From Chitinophagaceae bacterium UBA4857 (lineage in GTDB: Bacteria; Bacteroidota; Bacteroidia; Chitinophagales; Chitinophagaceae), in contig DHEF01000047.1 of the NCBI GenBank assembly GCA_002399735.1, positions 1 to 48,103 on the forward strand: 48,103 nt of DNA, in the 5' to 3' direction. The first letter of the stretch is position 1; every line of letters begins with the position of its first letter. The notes below the pieces were generated by a model that saw nothing but the letters and a program-made list of their open reading frames with translations, was not told where the DNA came from and did not search any database. Below, piece by piece: positions 9,176-18,793 of this stretch. Both the position numbers and the translations under genes were made by a program.

Positions 9176-9787
9176 TTATTTTATTCTTTTAATAGCGCAA
9201 CCAACCGATTTGGATGTTTTAACAGATACTTCTTTACCGGCAACGGCCTCGTCAATAGCTACTTGTAAATGCTTTCGACTAGCGTCTTCGGGTTTAGATG
9301 GGCTGTCATCAAAAGCGCCATGGTAAACCAGTTTGCTGTCTTTATTAAACAAGAAGATTTCAGGGGTTTTAGTAGCGCCAAAGGCATTGGCTAAAGTCGA
9401 ATTTTTATCTACAGTATAATTCCATTTGTAACCTTGATCGGCTGCATATTTTTTCATGGCATCGTATGAGTCTGCATCATCTCTTTGGGCTTCGTTTGAG
9501 TTGATGATGACTACACCAATATTATTTTTTTCGGCATAGGCACACATTTCATTATTACGAGCCTGATTTTTTACCACATACGGACAAGTGTTGCAGCTAA
9601 AAATAACCAACAAACCGTTTTTCTTTTTACTGGCAGCCAGGGTAACTTCTTTACCCGATACATCGGTTAATTTGGTATTGGCTTCGGGTAGGGCCGAACC
9701 AATGGCTAATGGTTCAATTGCAAAATTGGTAAATGCCATAGCTGATACAGCTACAATAGCTAAAAGCGGAACAAAAATTTTTTTCAT
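9176..9787 (-). CDS. Secreted AhpC/TSA-like thioredoxin-family protein
   Basis: A 203-residue protein with a signal peptide (about 1-22, MKKIFVPLLAIVAVSAMAFT) and a thioredoxin-fold domain of the redoxin/peroxiredoxin-like group. The active site is Cys65-Asn-Thr-Cys68 in FSCNTCPYVVKNQARNNEM. TPEIFLFNKDSKLVYHGAFDD is the conserved cis-Pro and following strand region. It probably acts in the periplasm as a thiol-disulfide reductase or a peroxide-linked redoxin. A further Cys near the C-terminus (SVGCAIKRIK) fits family members that end in GCSIKW-like motifs. It appears monocistronic. Confidence 0.8.
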   Translation of the reverse strand: MKKIFVPLLAIVAVSAMAFTNFAIEPLAIGSALPEANTKLTDVSGKEVTLAASKKKNGLLVIFSCNTCPYVVKNQARNNEMCAYAEKNNIGVVIINSNEAQRDDADSYDAMKKYAADQGYKWNYTVDKNSTLANAFGATKTPEIFLFNKDSKLVYHGAFDDSPSKPEDASRKHLQVAIDEAVAGKEVSVKTSKSVGCAIKRIK

Positions 9788-9937
9788 GATTAAAGTTTTA
9801 CCGGTTTAGAATATGCTGTTTGACGTTATTGTTGCGACTGTCCTGCTTATATAAAAAAATGAAAACAAGCCGCATTTGTAATTAGTTAAACGCTAATTAA
9901 TTGATGTAGGTTTAACCTTCGTATAAAATTAATACAA

Positions 9938-10930
9938 TTATGCGGGTATTTCCTTACCACTGGGAGTGTTTGCAGCCCGTTCATCCGCAATTTTTTTGAG
10001 CGCATTAATACTTACATTCAGCTCAAAACCTATCATTAACACCAGCGAATTAAAAAATATAAGCAACATTACAATAAGAATAGCACTGATAGAACCGTAT
10101 AATTCATTGTAATTGCTGAAATTAGTAACCCACCACGAAAATGCCAAGGTGAACAATATCATTAAAAATGCAGCAAGAATTGAGCCCGGATTAATAAATT
10201 TCCATTTTTTATGTACAGAAGGTGCATTACGGTATATATAAGAAATACTGGTAAAAAATAGTATAACAATTAATAACCAACGTACCATATTAATAAGGTT
10301 ACGTACACTGGCGTTTTGTACTCCTAACCACTTTAATACAGTGCCTTGTAATACTAACAATACTATGCTTAGTATAACAAAGAAAAACAACACCAATGTA
10401 ATTTTAAGGGCGTCTCTACGTTTTTGTAAGCCTTTACGTTTTTTAAAACCAACATAGTTTTTATCAAACGAACGCATAATACCAATCATGGCATTGGACG
10501 AAAATAACAGGGATAATAAAAAACCGATGGATAATAAACCATTACGAGGTTTATTGATAAAGTCTTTTAAAAATGAAATAATAGCACCATTGTTTTCATC
10601 GCCAGGTACAATATTGCGGATAAGATTGTATAGTTCAAATTCAAACTGTTTACTAATGGGTAAAAAGGGAACCAATGTAAACAGAAAGATTAAGGATGGC
10701 GGAATAGCCATTACAAAATTAAAAGAGATGGCGGCTGCACGTTCGCTCATGCCCACCGTTTTAACCTGCTTGTAAAAAAACTGTACCACATCAAACAAAG
10801 GTATGCCCTGAAAGCCCGGTGGTTTCCAGCGTTTACTACCACGTATAATAAACTTAACAGGCGGTAAGGTTATTAACCACCGTTTAAGAAAGAGAAAAAA
10901 GTTTGCTATTTTTTGAAAAAATGGTTTCAA
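9938..10930 (-). CDS. YihY/BrkB-family inner membrane protein
   Basis: A 330-residue membrane protein with about six hydrophobic segments and the family signature around ERAAAISFNFVMAIPPSLIFLF, followed by a LYGSISAILIVMLLIFFNSLVLMIGFELN stretch seen in pieces near the C-terminus. The family was once called ribonuclease BN, but that activity belongs to another protein. The role is unclear and may be transport. It lies 19 bp downstream of mltG and is probably co-transcribed with it. Confidence 0.85.
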   Translation of the reverse strand: MKPFFQKIANFFLFLKRWLITLPPVKFIIRGSKRWKPPGFQGIPLFDVVQFFYKQVKTVGMSERAAAISFNFVMAIPPSLIFLFTLVPFLPISKQFEFELYNLIRNIVPGDENNGAIISFLKDFINKPRNGLLSIGFLLSLLFSSNAMIGIMRSFDKNYVGFKKRKGLQKRRDALKITLVLFFFVILSIVLLVLQGTVLKWLGVQNASVRNLINMVRWLLIVILFFTSISYIYRNAPSVHKKWKFINPGSILAAFLMILFTLAFSWWVTNFSNYNELYGSISAILIVMLLIFFNSLVLMIGFELNVSINALKKIADERAANTPSGKEIPA

Positions 10931-10949
10931 TGTAGGTAACTCCTGTTAA

Positions 10950-11996
10950 TTATTTTTTAGCAGCCGAATCAGCCGCAGCTTGTTTTTCTTTTGTACGCCT
11001 GGTTAATTCTGTCTGAAAAAGTTTGGCATATTTTAAATGATCAGCATAATTAGTTGTAAATATATGTGAGCCTTTAAAATCGCTGTTGGCTACAAAGTAA
11101 ATGTATTCTGTTTCACTGGCGTTTAATACGGCATCAATACTTTCCAGCGATGGGGTACAAATAGGTCCGGGAGGCAATCCTTTATTACGGTAAGTATTAT
11201 ACGGTGACTCAGCCTTTAGGTGAATATGCAAAATGCGACGCAGGCCAAAATCCTTTAATGCAAATTTTACAGTAGGATCGGCTTGTAACAACATGTTTTT
11301 GCGGTAGCGATTAATGTACACACTGGCTATATCCGGTTTTTCTTTATTGTCACGGGTTTCTTCTTCAACAATAGAGGCAAATATTACCACCTGCTCGGGC
11401 GTTAAACCTTTGGCACCGGCTTTGGCTTTACGGTCAGCATTCCAATATGTTTGGTAAGCTTTATAAAATTGGTCAAAAATAGTACGTGGGCTGGCGGTCC
11501 AGTTAACATCGTAAGTATAAGGCATTACCATAGCCATAAAAGTACTGCTATCTAAGCCATAAGGCTTTAACGAGTCTGGTGAGTCTACAAAGTTGATGAT
11601 GGCCAGAGAATCTACTTCAAAATGCTTATTAATACGACTAGCTAAATTTTCTTTGGTGCGTAGTTTAGTAATTACAAAGTTTACAGGTGTTTGTCTCCCG
11701 TTTTTTAATAACCTTACCAGGTTAACTATGCTGGTACCCGAAGGTATTTTATAACGGCCCGGTTTTACATTTTCATAACCGGCAATATTGCTAACAGTGG
11801 TAAACAAACCTGTACCCTTTAAAACCTGTTGTGCCACCAGTTCAGTTTTTACATCAGCAATTGTAGCTCCAGATTTTACATAAAAAAAGCCGTCCTCTGT
11901 TGCTTTAGTGGCGGGGCCAAAAAACAAAAAGCCAATGATGGCGGCAACAAACAGTAAAGCCAGTCCAACTATTATAATTACTTTTTTTAATTGCAT
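10950..11996 (-). CDS. mltG: Endolytic murein transglycosylase
   Basis: A 348-residue YceG/MltG protein. One N-terminal transmembrane helix (about 5-27) anchors it in the inner membrane, followed by a LysM-like region and the catalytic domain. The catalytic Glu is expected at Glu211 in FASIVEEETRD, followed by NRYRKNMLLQADPTVKFAL, which is strongly conserved. It cleaves nascent glycan strands in the membrane and is thought to set their length. It lies downstream of secG across a terminator, so it may have its own promoter. Confidence 0.93.
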   Translation of the reverse strand: MQLKKVIIIVGLALLFVAAIIGFLFFGPATKATEDGFFYVKSGATIADVKTELVAQQVLKGTGLFTTVSNIAGYENVKPGRYKIPSGTSIVNLVRLLKNGRQTPVNFVITKLRTKENLASRINKHFEVDSLAIINFVDSPDSLKPYGLDSSTFMAMVMPYTYDVNWTASPRTIFDQFYKAYQTYWNADRKAKAGAKGLTPEQVVIFASIVEEETRDNKEKPDIASVYINRYRKNMLLQADPTVKFALKDFGLRRILHIHLKAESPYNTYRNKGLPPGPICTPSLESIDAVLNASETEYIYFVANSDFKGSHIFTTNYADHLKYAKLFQTELTRRTKEKQAAADSAAKK

Positions 11997-12040
11997 AGTA
12001 TGTATTAAAAGTGTTAGCGCATAACAAAATAAATAAAAAA

Positions 12041-12058
12041 CCCTGTCTATCGACAGGG
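12041..12058 (-). terminator. Intrinsic terminator after secG
   Basis: On the minus strand CCCTGTC-GATA-GACAGGG is a perfect 7-bp GC-rich stem followed by TTTTTTATTT. It closes the transcription unit that ends with secG. Confidence 0.85.
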
Positions 12059-12094
12059 CTTAGTAAAATATTGTCAACTATTTAATAGTTTCTC

Positions 12095-12460
12095 TTATTT
12101 ATTACTATCAGCAGGGTTAGTTAAAGGTACAGTAGTAGTAGGGTCAACTGTAACCGGTGCTTGTGCAGGAGCAGTTACCGGAACATTAGAGCCACCAACA
12201 TCATTTAAACGGTTGCTACCTTTAGTAGTACCACCTGTATTAATAAAGAAAGATGCCGTTAAACATAAAACACCGATAATAGCGGCAAAAATCCAGGTAC
12301 CTTTTTCTAAAACGTCGGTAGTTTGTTTAACACCCATAAACTGGTTGCTAAAACCACCAATGCTGCTGGCAAGGCCACCACCTTTAGGGTTTTGTACCAA
12401 TACAATCAGGCTCAACACTATCGAAGCAATAATTACTAGAATTAAAAACAGGGTGCTCAT
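12095..12460 (-). CDS. secG: Preprotein translocase subunit SecG
   Basis: A 121-residue protein with two transmembrane segments (about 3-22 and 54-75) flanking the conserved LVQNPKGGGLASSIGG loop. It is the non-essential third subunit of the SecYEG channel and stimulates protein export. The C-terminal 40 residues are a low-complexity Pro/Thr/Val tail, common in Bacteroidota SecG. Its start lies 1 bp after the stop of the TPR gene, so the two are probably co-translated. Confidence 0.92.
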   Translation of the reverse strand: MSTLFLILVIIASIVLSLIVLVQNPKGGGLASSIGGFSNQFMGVKQTTDVLEKGTWIFAAIIGVLCLTASFFINTGGTTKGSNRLNDVGGSNVPVTAPAQAPVTVDPTTTVPLTNPADSNK

Positions 12461-12461
12461 A

Positions 12462-13448
12462 TTAATTACTTTTCTTTAAATTTTCTATTCGGGTGGCAAA
12501 GTAAGCACTTTTAGTGGGATCAAGCAAACTTAATTTCTCATAAACATCAATTGCTTTTGCCTTATTTCCTTGTTTTATCCACACTTCGGCCATGGTTTCG
12601 GTAATAATCTTCTCGTTTTTTAACGATAAACCGGCCATTTCCTCTACTTTTTTCTCCGCATGGGTGTCGCCAAGCTTCAAACCGGGGCTATCCGGTACCT
12701 TTTTAATCACTTTTAACCAGTCAGTAAAACTTTTCAACTGGCGGTCAAATTTTGCAATGGGCTTATCCTGTTCTTTAAACTTAATACCTAATGATGCAAA
12801 ATAATCCACCGTGTGCATGTGTACCGGCGTTAAATTTAGTTCGGCTGTTTTGGGGTCAATCGCTTCAATTTTTAAACCCGGAATAATAATTTCAGGTCCA
12901 TCTTCTTCGCCATTTTCATCCAGTGTTGGCTGGTCAATCTCGTCCTCAGTTTCAGCAACTTCATTAACAACAGTCGCTAATTTTTCCGGTGTTTCAATAA
13001 CAGACGTTTCTTCAATACTCACTTGCTTTTCTTCCTTTGTTGTTTCTATTACAACAGGTTTTTCCGCAATAACAGTTTCTTCCTCTACTGTGGTAATGTT
13101 TTCGTGCTCAGTAACTGCATTAATTTTTTCAGTTTCCTGCGCATTTGCAATAATAGATCTAATATCTTCTGTAGTTACTACTGTATGTTTTACGCTAAAC
13201 ATGGCTTCGCCGCCGCCATGCAATAAATAATCTAATTGTATGGCATTGGGAAAATGTAATAATGCCTTATTGTAAACCGATGTATGTTTTGCCTGTGTAT
13301 CGTTTTGTTTGGCAGCCATTAAAAAATGCAATGGTGCAAAGTAGGGGTACTGCTCAATAAAAGCTTCAAGTTGTGCCTGCGACAACTCATCTACCGATTG
13401 AATGTTGGTAAATAATAAATTGGTTACCTGATTGGCAATTACAGTCAT
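12462..13448 (-). CDS. TPR-containing hypothetical protein of the lptE-secG cluster
   Basis: A 328-residue cytosolic protein of unknown function. The N-terminal 100 residues are helical (LEAFIEQYPYFAPLHFLMAAKQ), the middle (about 115-200) is Glu/Val/Thr-rich and probably disordered, and the C-terminus carries a TPR-like pair of helices (AEVWIKQGNKAKAIDVYEKL). A protein of this type commonly sits between lptE and secG in Bacteroidota, so a link to envelope biogenesis is possible but inferred. Confidence 0.75.
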   Translation of the reverse strand: MTVIANQVTNLLFTNIQSVDELSQAQLEAFIEQYPYFAPLHFLMAAKQNDTQAKHTSVYNKALLHFPNAIQLDYLLHGGGEAMFSVKHTVVTTEDIRSIIANAQETEKINAVTEHENITTVEEETVIAEKPVVIETTKEEKQVSIEETSVIETPEKLATVVNEVAETEDEIDQPTLDENGEEDGPEIIIPGLKIEAIDPKTAELNLTPVHMHTVDYFASLGIKFKEQDKPIAKFDRQLKSFTDWLKVIKKVPDSPGLKLGDTHAEKKVEEMAGLSLKNEKIITETMAEVWIKQGNKAKAIDVYEKLSLLDPTKSAYFATRIENLKKSN

Positions 13449-13497
13449 TGGCGCAAGTTAAGTGTTTACGGTTTAAGCGTTTTAATACTTGTAGTTT

Positions 13498-13592
13498 TTT
13501 ATTTATGTTACCGGCGTTCCTCCCTTGATTGAACTTCTGTTGCGTCGCACTCTTCAACTGTATCAATTCTATTGGGCATTTTGCAAGTTTCC
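13498..13592 (-). repeat. Dispersed intergenic repeat
   Basis: Minus copy with TTATGTTACCGGCGTTCC, GCGTCGCACTCTTCAAC and CTATTGGGCATTTTGCAAG. It lies between the TPR gene and lptE and joins both end types of the family. Confidence 0.8.
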
Positions 13593-13654
13593 TAAGGTGT
13601 CAGAAAGTCTTCATCACCAAATTTCCAAATCATCAAATCACCAAATTGTCTCTT

Positions 13655-14188
13655 TTACCAGTTCGAAAAAATACGGTTAAACATATCATCTGTTAAGTCC
13701 TTTGTAATTTCATCGGCACGTGATTGTTCCATTTGCTGAATAGTTTGTGTAGCCGGAAAGTCATAAGTACGGGTTACTGTATAATCTTTACTTTCTTGTT
13801 TGGTATTATCGTACACCGTAATTTTTATACCAATGGTTAACCGGCTTTGCGATGCCTGTACACTTCGGTTGCCGGTACCTGTACCGGGGCCAACACCAGC
13901 TGTACTAAAACTATAATCCGTTACCTCTGCGCTAAATTCCCAATCAGCCTCGGCTGTGGTAATTAACTGAAGTTTGGTTTGGCTGATAATTTTTTGACGT
14001 AGCCTGTCCGTTAACCGCGGACTTAATTGTGTATTTACATAACCTGCTCTGTTTTCAATAGGGGCAATTTTAATGCTTTTAACCTCGGGAGGAATACTTA
14101 CGTCAACAAACTTGTAAGCACCGCAGCCAGCTATGGCTGTTAGCAGTACCATTATTATTGCGAGGTTATATAATTTTTTTATGGTCAC
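13655..14188 (-). CDS. lptE: LptE-family lipoprotein
   Basis: A 177-residue outer-membrane lipoprotein. The signal peptide ends in a lipobox AIAGC with the acylated Cys22. The body has the pattern VKSIKIAPIENRAGYVNTQLSPRLTD split over residues 36-61, a hallmark of the Bacteroidota LptE family. LptE plugs the LptD barrel that inserts lipopolysaccharide into the outer leaflet. It is followed by a dispersed repeat before the TPR gene. Confidence 0.85.
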   Translation of the reverse strand: MTIKKLYNLAIIMVLLTAIAGCGAYKFVDVSIPPEVKSIKIAPIENRAGYVNTQLSPRLTDRLRQKIISQTKLQLITTAEADWEFSAEVTDYSFSTAGVGPGTGTGNRSVQASQSRLTIGIKITVYDNTKQESKDYTVTRTYDFPATQTIQQMEQSRADEITKDLTDDMFNRIFSNW

Positions 14189-14285
14189 TTTTTTTAGAAA
14201 ATTAAAAAGTAAAAATTAAAATTTTAAAATGGTACCAAGGCAAATTGTCTTTTACCATTTGTTTTGCTTTTACCCATTGCTGACT

Positions 14286-14357
14286 AGAATTACCGAAGGT
14301 ACAAGAGTGCGACGCAACAGACGATGATAGTAGTAATACAGATGACTAGATAAAAAA
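14286..14357 (+). repeat. Dispersed intergenic repeat
   Basis: AGAATTACCGAAGGTACAAG, then GAGTGCGACGCAACAGACG, ending GATAAAAAA. It lies upstream of lptE. Confidence 0.7.
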
Positions 14358-14402
14358 GAAAAAGTAAAAAACTGGTAAAACAAGGAAATTATTAATTATT
14401 AA

Positions 14403-15662
14403 TTAATCTTCTATATCATACTCCTTCAACTTCCTGTACAATGTTCTTTCGCTAATGCCTAAATCCAGTGCAGCATCTTTACGTTTGCTTTTATGTTTCT
14501 TCAGCGCTTTAATAATCAGTTCTTTTTCTTTGTCAACTATATTTAAGCTTTCTTCTACTTCTTCGTGTTCGTAAATATCGTTGTTGTTATCCATAAACAC
14601 CGGCTTGGCAGATGGCTGTAAAACAGGTTGTACATTCATTTGCTGCGGCAATACAGATAAGTTGTCCTGGCTTTTTAACTCTTTTAATTCGTTAATAAAA
14701 CCGGGATTTTGCGATACTACGGCCGGGTTTTGTAACACATCTAAAAACATACGTTTTAGTTCGGTTACATCTTTTTTCATATCAAAGAAAAGCTTGTACA
14801 AAATTTCTCTTTCGTTTGAAAAATCCTGCGTGCTGCTACTACCATTTGCCGGTTGTGCCAACATGGGCAAACGGTTGCTGGAGTAGGGCTGCAGGTAATG
14901 ATTCAATTCTCTGGCGGTAATTAATTTATCTTTTGCCAACACCGAAATCTGCTCTGCAATATTCTTTAATTCACGCACATTACCGGGCCATGGATAGTTA
15001 ATTAACACGTTTTTAGCTTCGTCATCTAACTGTACCGAGGCGGTTTTATATTTATCGGCAAAGTCGGCAGTAAACTTTCTAAATAACAGGTGAATATCCT
15101 CGGGTCGGTCGTGTAAAGCCGGCACCCGGATGGGCACAGTACTTAAACGATAATAAAGGTCTTCACGAAACTTACCTTTTTCAACCAGTTGCAATAAATC
15201 TTTATTGGTAGCGGCAATAACCCGTACATCTGTCTTTTGCACTTTTGATGAACCTACACGAATGTATTCGCCGGCTTCTAACACACGCAATAAACGGGCT
15301 TGTGTACCTAAGGGCATTTCGCCAATTTCATCTAAAAATATAGTACCACCGTTTACGGTTTCAAAATAACCTTTGCGGGAATCGGATGCACCGGTAAAAG
15401 CACCTTTTTCGTGACCAAATAATTCGGAATCGATAGTACCTTCCGGTATGGCACCACAGTTTACCGCTATAAACGAATTATGTTTACGTGTAGAGAGTGC
15501 ATGTATAATTAATGAGAATGATTCTTTACCAACACCACTTTCGCCATTTATTAAAACAGTTAAATCGGTAGGTGCTACCTGCGCTGCAACCTGCAACGCA
15601 TAGTTAAGCGAAGGCGCATTGCCTATTATACCAAACCTGTTTTTTATACTTTGAATATCCAT
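14403..15662 (-). CDS. Sigma-54-dependent transcriptional regulator (AAA+ and Fis-type HTH)
   Basis: A 419-residue regulator with no receiver or PAS domain. The AAA+ domain starts almost at the N-terminus and has Walker A GESGVGKE, the sigma-54 contact loop GAFTGA, Walker B GTIFLDEIGEM and the arginine-finger region FREDLYYRL. A linker of about 100 residues precedes a Fis-type helix-turn-helix (KDAALDLGISERTLYRKLKEY). I chose the ATG at 15662 (MDIQSIKNRF), because the longer frame to 15722 adds a non-conserved extension. It sits directly after miaB. With no sensory domain its activity may be set by expression level or partners. Confidence 0.88.
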   Translation of the reverse strand: MDIQSIKNRFGIIGNAPSLNYALQVAAQVAPTDLTVLINGESGVGKESFSLIIHALSTRKHNSFIAVNCGAIPEGTIDSELFGHEKGAFTGASDSRKGYFETVNGGTIFLDEIGEMPLGTQARLLRVLEAGEYIRVGSSKVQKTDVRVIAATNKDLLQLVEKGKFREDLYYRLSTVPIRVPALHDRPEDIHLLFRKFTADFADKYKTASVQLDDEAKNVLINYPWPGNVRELKNIAEQISVLAKDKLITARELNHYLQPYSSNRLPMLAQPANGSSSTQDFSNEREILYKLFFDMKKDVTELKRMFLDVLQNPAVVSQNPGFINELKELKSQDNLSVLPQQMNVQPVLQPSAKPVFMDNNNDIYEHEEVEESLNIVDKEKELIIKALKKHKSKRKDAALDLGISERTLYRKLKEYDIED

Positions 15663-15753
15663 ATAATAAAGTTCCAAAGGTTCAATAAGTTCTAAGGTTA
15701 TGTTTAACCATTGTAAACTCATTGTCTAATTTTCAAATTGCCAAATTGGCTAA

Positions 15754-17178
15754 TTATTCTACTATTTCTCCAAACATTGTTCCTTGAGTGCAATCAGTAG
15801 CCCGTACATTAACGTAACTACCGGGTGCCAGGTCATAATTGCCCTTATCAAACACAAATACTTTGTATTGCGAACTTCGACCCATCCATTGTTTGTCGCT
15901 TTTTTTGCTTTCGCTTTCAATCAGTATCTGAAACGTTTTGCCAATGTCACGTTTGTTACTTGCCAGCGATAAGCGGTTTTGCGTTTCAATTACTTCTGCC
16001 AGTCTTCTTTTCTTTACATCCTCCGGTATGTCATCGGTATAACGGCGTTGTGCCAATGTGCCCGGACGTTCAGAATAAAAATACATGTAGGCATAATCGT
16101 ATTGCGAATACTCCATAATGCTCATCGTATCCTGATGGTCTTGCTCATCTTCGGTACAAAAGCCGGTAATTATATCTGCACTAATACTACATTCAGGCAT
16201 TATTTGCTTAATGCGATCCACCTTGGCCATATACCATTCGCGGGTATAGGTACGGTTCATCATTTGTAAAATGCGGGTGCTACCACTTTGTACCGGCAGG
16301 TGAATGTATTTACAAATATTATCGTATTTAACCATTACATGTAATACTTCATCCGTAATATCTTTAGGGTGCGAGGTGGAAAAACGTACACGTAACAACG
16401 GTGAAATTTGTGCAATAGACTCCAGCAACATGGCAAAAGTTATCGGTTCTTTGCTCCCATCATCAGTAGTAAAATAATAGCTGTCTACGTTTTGCCCTAA
16501 CAGCGTAACTTCTTTATAACCGTTATCAAAAAGATCTTTACACTCGTTTACAATACTTTCTGCACTGCGGCTGCGTTCGCGGCCACGGGTAAAAGGCACT
16601 ACACAAAACGAACACATATTGTTACAGCCACGCATAATGCTTACAAAAGCACTAATGCCGTTACTGTTTAAACGCACGGGTGAAATATCGGCATAGGTTT
16701 CCTCCCGGCTTAATAATACATTAATGGCTTTCTGGCCGGTCTCGGCTTCTTCTACCAAAGCAGGTAATGTACGGTAGGCATCGGGGCCAACAACTATGTC
16801 TACTAATTTCTCTTCTTCTAAAAATTTCGATTTTAATCTTTCGGCCATGCAGCCCAACACACCAACCAATGTACCGGGGCGGGCTTTTTTTAGTTTTCTG
16901 AATTCCGTTAAACGTTTCCTGACTGTCAATTCGGCTTTTTCACGAATAGAGCAGGTGTTTAAAAAAATAAGGTCAGCATCTTCTACATTACGGGTAGCAC
17001 CAAAGCCTTCATTATTTAAAATAGATGCTACTACTTCGCTATCCGCAAAGTTCATGGCACATCCATAACTCTCAATATAAAAATGCTTTTTGTATGGGTT
17101 AGGGTCTAAGTCAAAAGGAGCATACGCTTCACCTTGCTTGCTTTCATCATGTGCCTTGTTAACTGCTAAATCCAACAT
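15754..17178 (-). CDS. miaB: tRNA-2-methylthio-N6-dimethylallyladenosine synthase
   Basis: A 474-residue radical-SAM methylthiotransferase that converts i6A37 to ms2i6A37 in tRNAs reading codons that start with U. The N-terminal UPF0004 domain holds the second cluster ligands Cys40, Cys76 and Cys110. The radical SAM motif is Cys185-x3-Cys189-x2-Cys192 in RGCNNMCSFCVVPF. A TRAM domain ends the protein. It heads the miaB / sigma-54 regulator / lptE / TPR / secG run. Confidence 0.95.
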   Translation of the reverse strand: MLDLAVNKAHDESKQGEAYAPFDLDPNPYKKHFYIESYGCAMNFADSEVVASILNNEGFGATRNVEDADLIFLNTCSIREKAELTVRKRLTEFRKLKKARPGTLVGVLGCMAERLKSKFLEEEKLVDIVVGPDAYRTLPALVEEAETGQKAINVLLSREETYADISPVRLNSNGISAFVSIMRGCNNMCSFCVVPFTRGRERSRSAESIVNECKDLFDNGYKEVTLLGQNVDSYYFTTDDGSKEPITFAMLLESIAQISPLLRVRFSTSHPKDITDEVLHVMVKYDNICKYIHLPVQSGSTRILQMMNRTYTREWYMAKVDRIKQIMPECSISADIITGFCTEDEQDHQDTMSIMEYSQYDYAYMYFYSERPGTLAQRRYTDDIPEDVKKRRLAEVIETQNRLSLASNKRDIGKTFQILIESESKKSDKQWMGRSSQYKVFVFDKGNYDLAPGSYVNVRATDCTQGTMFGEIVE

Positions 17179-17203
17179 ACCGGGAAAAAATTAAATAAGA
17201 GGG

Positions 17204-17211
17204 CAAAGATA
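17204..17211 (-). promoter_or_regulatory. Candidate miaB -7 box
   Basis: TATCTTTG on the minus strand matches TAnnTTTG and lies 25 bp upstream of the miaB ATG. No convincing -33 TTG was found at normal spacing. Confidence 0.45.
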
Positions 17212-17351
17212 AACAAAAGAACTGAGTTTTGCTGACAGTATGGCAGACTTTAAAGAACTTTATTTTTTGCAAAACCAGTACATAATAATTAGGAGGTAAA
17301 ACTTTGTATTAATATTTGTATGTCAAATACTTGTGTAGGTAAGGCAAATAT

Positions 17352-17462
17352 ATTTTGTTACCGGCAGTAGTTTTCTGATTGATCGTCGCTTGTTTTTAAC
17401 CCCGAGTTGGCTTTGTGCGTTTGGTTCGGGGCGACGCTCCGTTCAACAGTATATCGCTAATC
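17352..17462 (-). repeat. Dispersed intergenic repeat with 59-bp insert-like block
   Basis: TTTTGTTACCGGCAGTAG...CGTTCAACAGTATATCGC. It contains a 59-bp block (17389-17447) identical to 23669-23727, with CCCCGA/TCGGGG complementary ends. Confidence 0.8.
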
Positions 17463-17581
17463 AGCAGAAAGAAGTCGGAGAGACGGAAAGTCCAAAAGTC
17501 TGAAAGAGTAAAACAAGTTAAGCGAATAGCCAATTCACTACTCACCCTTCACTCTATAATCTATTAACCATCAACCATCAA

Positions 17582-18760
17582 CTATTTCGCTCTCGATGCT
17601 TTTTCCCATAATACCGTTTGACGGCCTTTTATAAAACGTACTAAACCAAGGTAGAGACAAATATTTATAAAAAGAAAATAATAAGGCACATACAATAGTT
17701 TTGATTTTATGTTGTGCTTATGCAACACCCAACCGCCAAATGCTGCGGCATAAAAAAGTATTTGCAATACTAAAACAACCTCGTACAATAAACCTTGGTT
17801 GTATACCACCAACAATATATTCAACACTAAAATTACGGGTAATAAAAAAGGACAAACAGCCCAACGTAATACCCTGTGCGATACATATTGAAATGATAAA
17901 CGGGGGTATTTAAAAAAATTAAGCAAGGGTAATAACATTAACATGGATTGAAAACCACCTGCACCGATTCTTACTTTTCTTTTTTGTTCATCACCAATAG
18001 ATGCCGAAGGTGTTTCCGAAGCAAATGCATCAGCAGCATATTTTACCGTATAACCTTTTTGGCAAACCCGTAACGATATTACAAAATCATCCAGCAGGGT
18101 AGTGGTCCCCGGATTTTCATACAATGCTGTTTTAACAGAAAACAATTCACCGGCCGCACCAACTACCGTGTAAAAATCAGAATCTATCTGTTTTAAAAAC
18201 GATTCGTATTTCCAGTACAAACCTTCTCCGGCACCGGCTGCACCTTCTTCTCCTGTAGCAATAACTTTTTTCTCTCCGGCTACACCACCTACTTTAGGGT
18301 CCTGATAGTGGCGTACAATATTGGTGATACTTTCTTTATTCAGTAAAGTGTTTGCATCCGAAAAAACAACATAAGGTGTTTTTACAAAATCCATAGCCCG
18401 GTGCATGGCAGCTACTTTACCACGGCGCTCATCACTATGCAATAATTGAATACGTGGATATTGTTTAATAATTTCGGGAGTAGCATCGTTAGAACCATCG
18501 GTAATAAACAGTAATTGTAATTGATCTTCCGGATAATCGAGTTGTAAGCTATTGGCAATTTTTTGTTCAATAAAGTCGGCTTCGTTATAGGCTGCAATAA
18601 TTAAAGTAACAGGCGGATGAAAATCAGCAACAGGTATATCTTTTTTACCATTAACTGCATTTTTAATTTTTACCAATAACCATATCACAATACCATAGCC
18701 AACATAACTATAGAAAATGATAAATAAAGAAATAAAGAATAAGAGTTTAAGGGCCAACAT
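17582..18760 (-). CDS. Membrane-associated GT2 glycosyltransferase
   Basis: A 392-residue family-2 glycosyltransferase. An N-terminal membrane helix is followed by the GT-A domain with VTLIIAAYNEADFIEQKI, the metal-binding motif FSDANTLL and an acceptor-site LLDDFVISLRV. The catalytic Q/RxxRW-like region near GDEQKRKVRIGAGGFQSM is atypical. Three or four C-terminal membrane segments follow. It resembles processive or membrane-anchored enzymes that make exported polysaccharide (poly-GlcNAc/hyaluronan-like topology). There are no partner genes here, so its product is unknown. Confidence 0.8.
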   Translation of the reverse strand: MLALKLLFFISLFIIFYSYVGYGIVIWLLVKIKNAVNGKKDIPVADFHPPVTLIIAAYNEADFIEQKIANSLQLDYPEDQLQLLFITDGSNDATPEIIKQYPRIQLLHSDERRGKVAAMHRAMDFVKTPYVVFSDANTLLNKESITNIVRHYQDPKVGGVAGEKKVIATGEEGAAGAGEGLYWKYESFLKQIDSDFYTVVGAAGELFSVKTALYENPGTTTLLDDFVISLRVCQKGYTVKYAADAFASETPSASIGDEQKRKVRIGAGGFQSMLMLLPLLNFFKYPRLSFQYVSHRVLRWAVCPFLLPVILVLNILLVVYNQGLLYEVVLVLQILFYAAAFGGWVLHKHNIKSKLLYVPYYFLFINICLYLGLVRFIKGRQTVLWEKASRAK

Positions 18761-18793
18761 GGCATAAAAGTAATGCGTAAAAGTTGAAAAGTA

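Larger units (their letters stand above)
17179..17581. other. 403-bp intergenic region without a gene
   Basis: It holds the miaB promoter candidate, one copy of the dispersed repeat (17352-17462) and a degenerate stretch of near-repeated words (GTCGGAGAGACGGAAAGTCC, then similar) from about 17470 to 17510. No open frame looks real. Confidence 0.6.

Noticed and set aside
12811..13230. Long open frame on the plus strand opposite the TPR gene
   Set aside because: The translation is Ser/Val-rich low complexity created by the Glu/Val-rich repeats of the minus-strand gene. There are no motifs or start signals.
16478..16490. GTCTAC half-site inside miaB
   Set aside because: It is a single half within coding sequence without a partner at N7.
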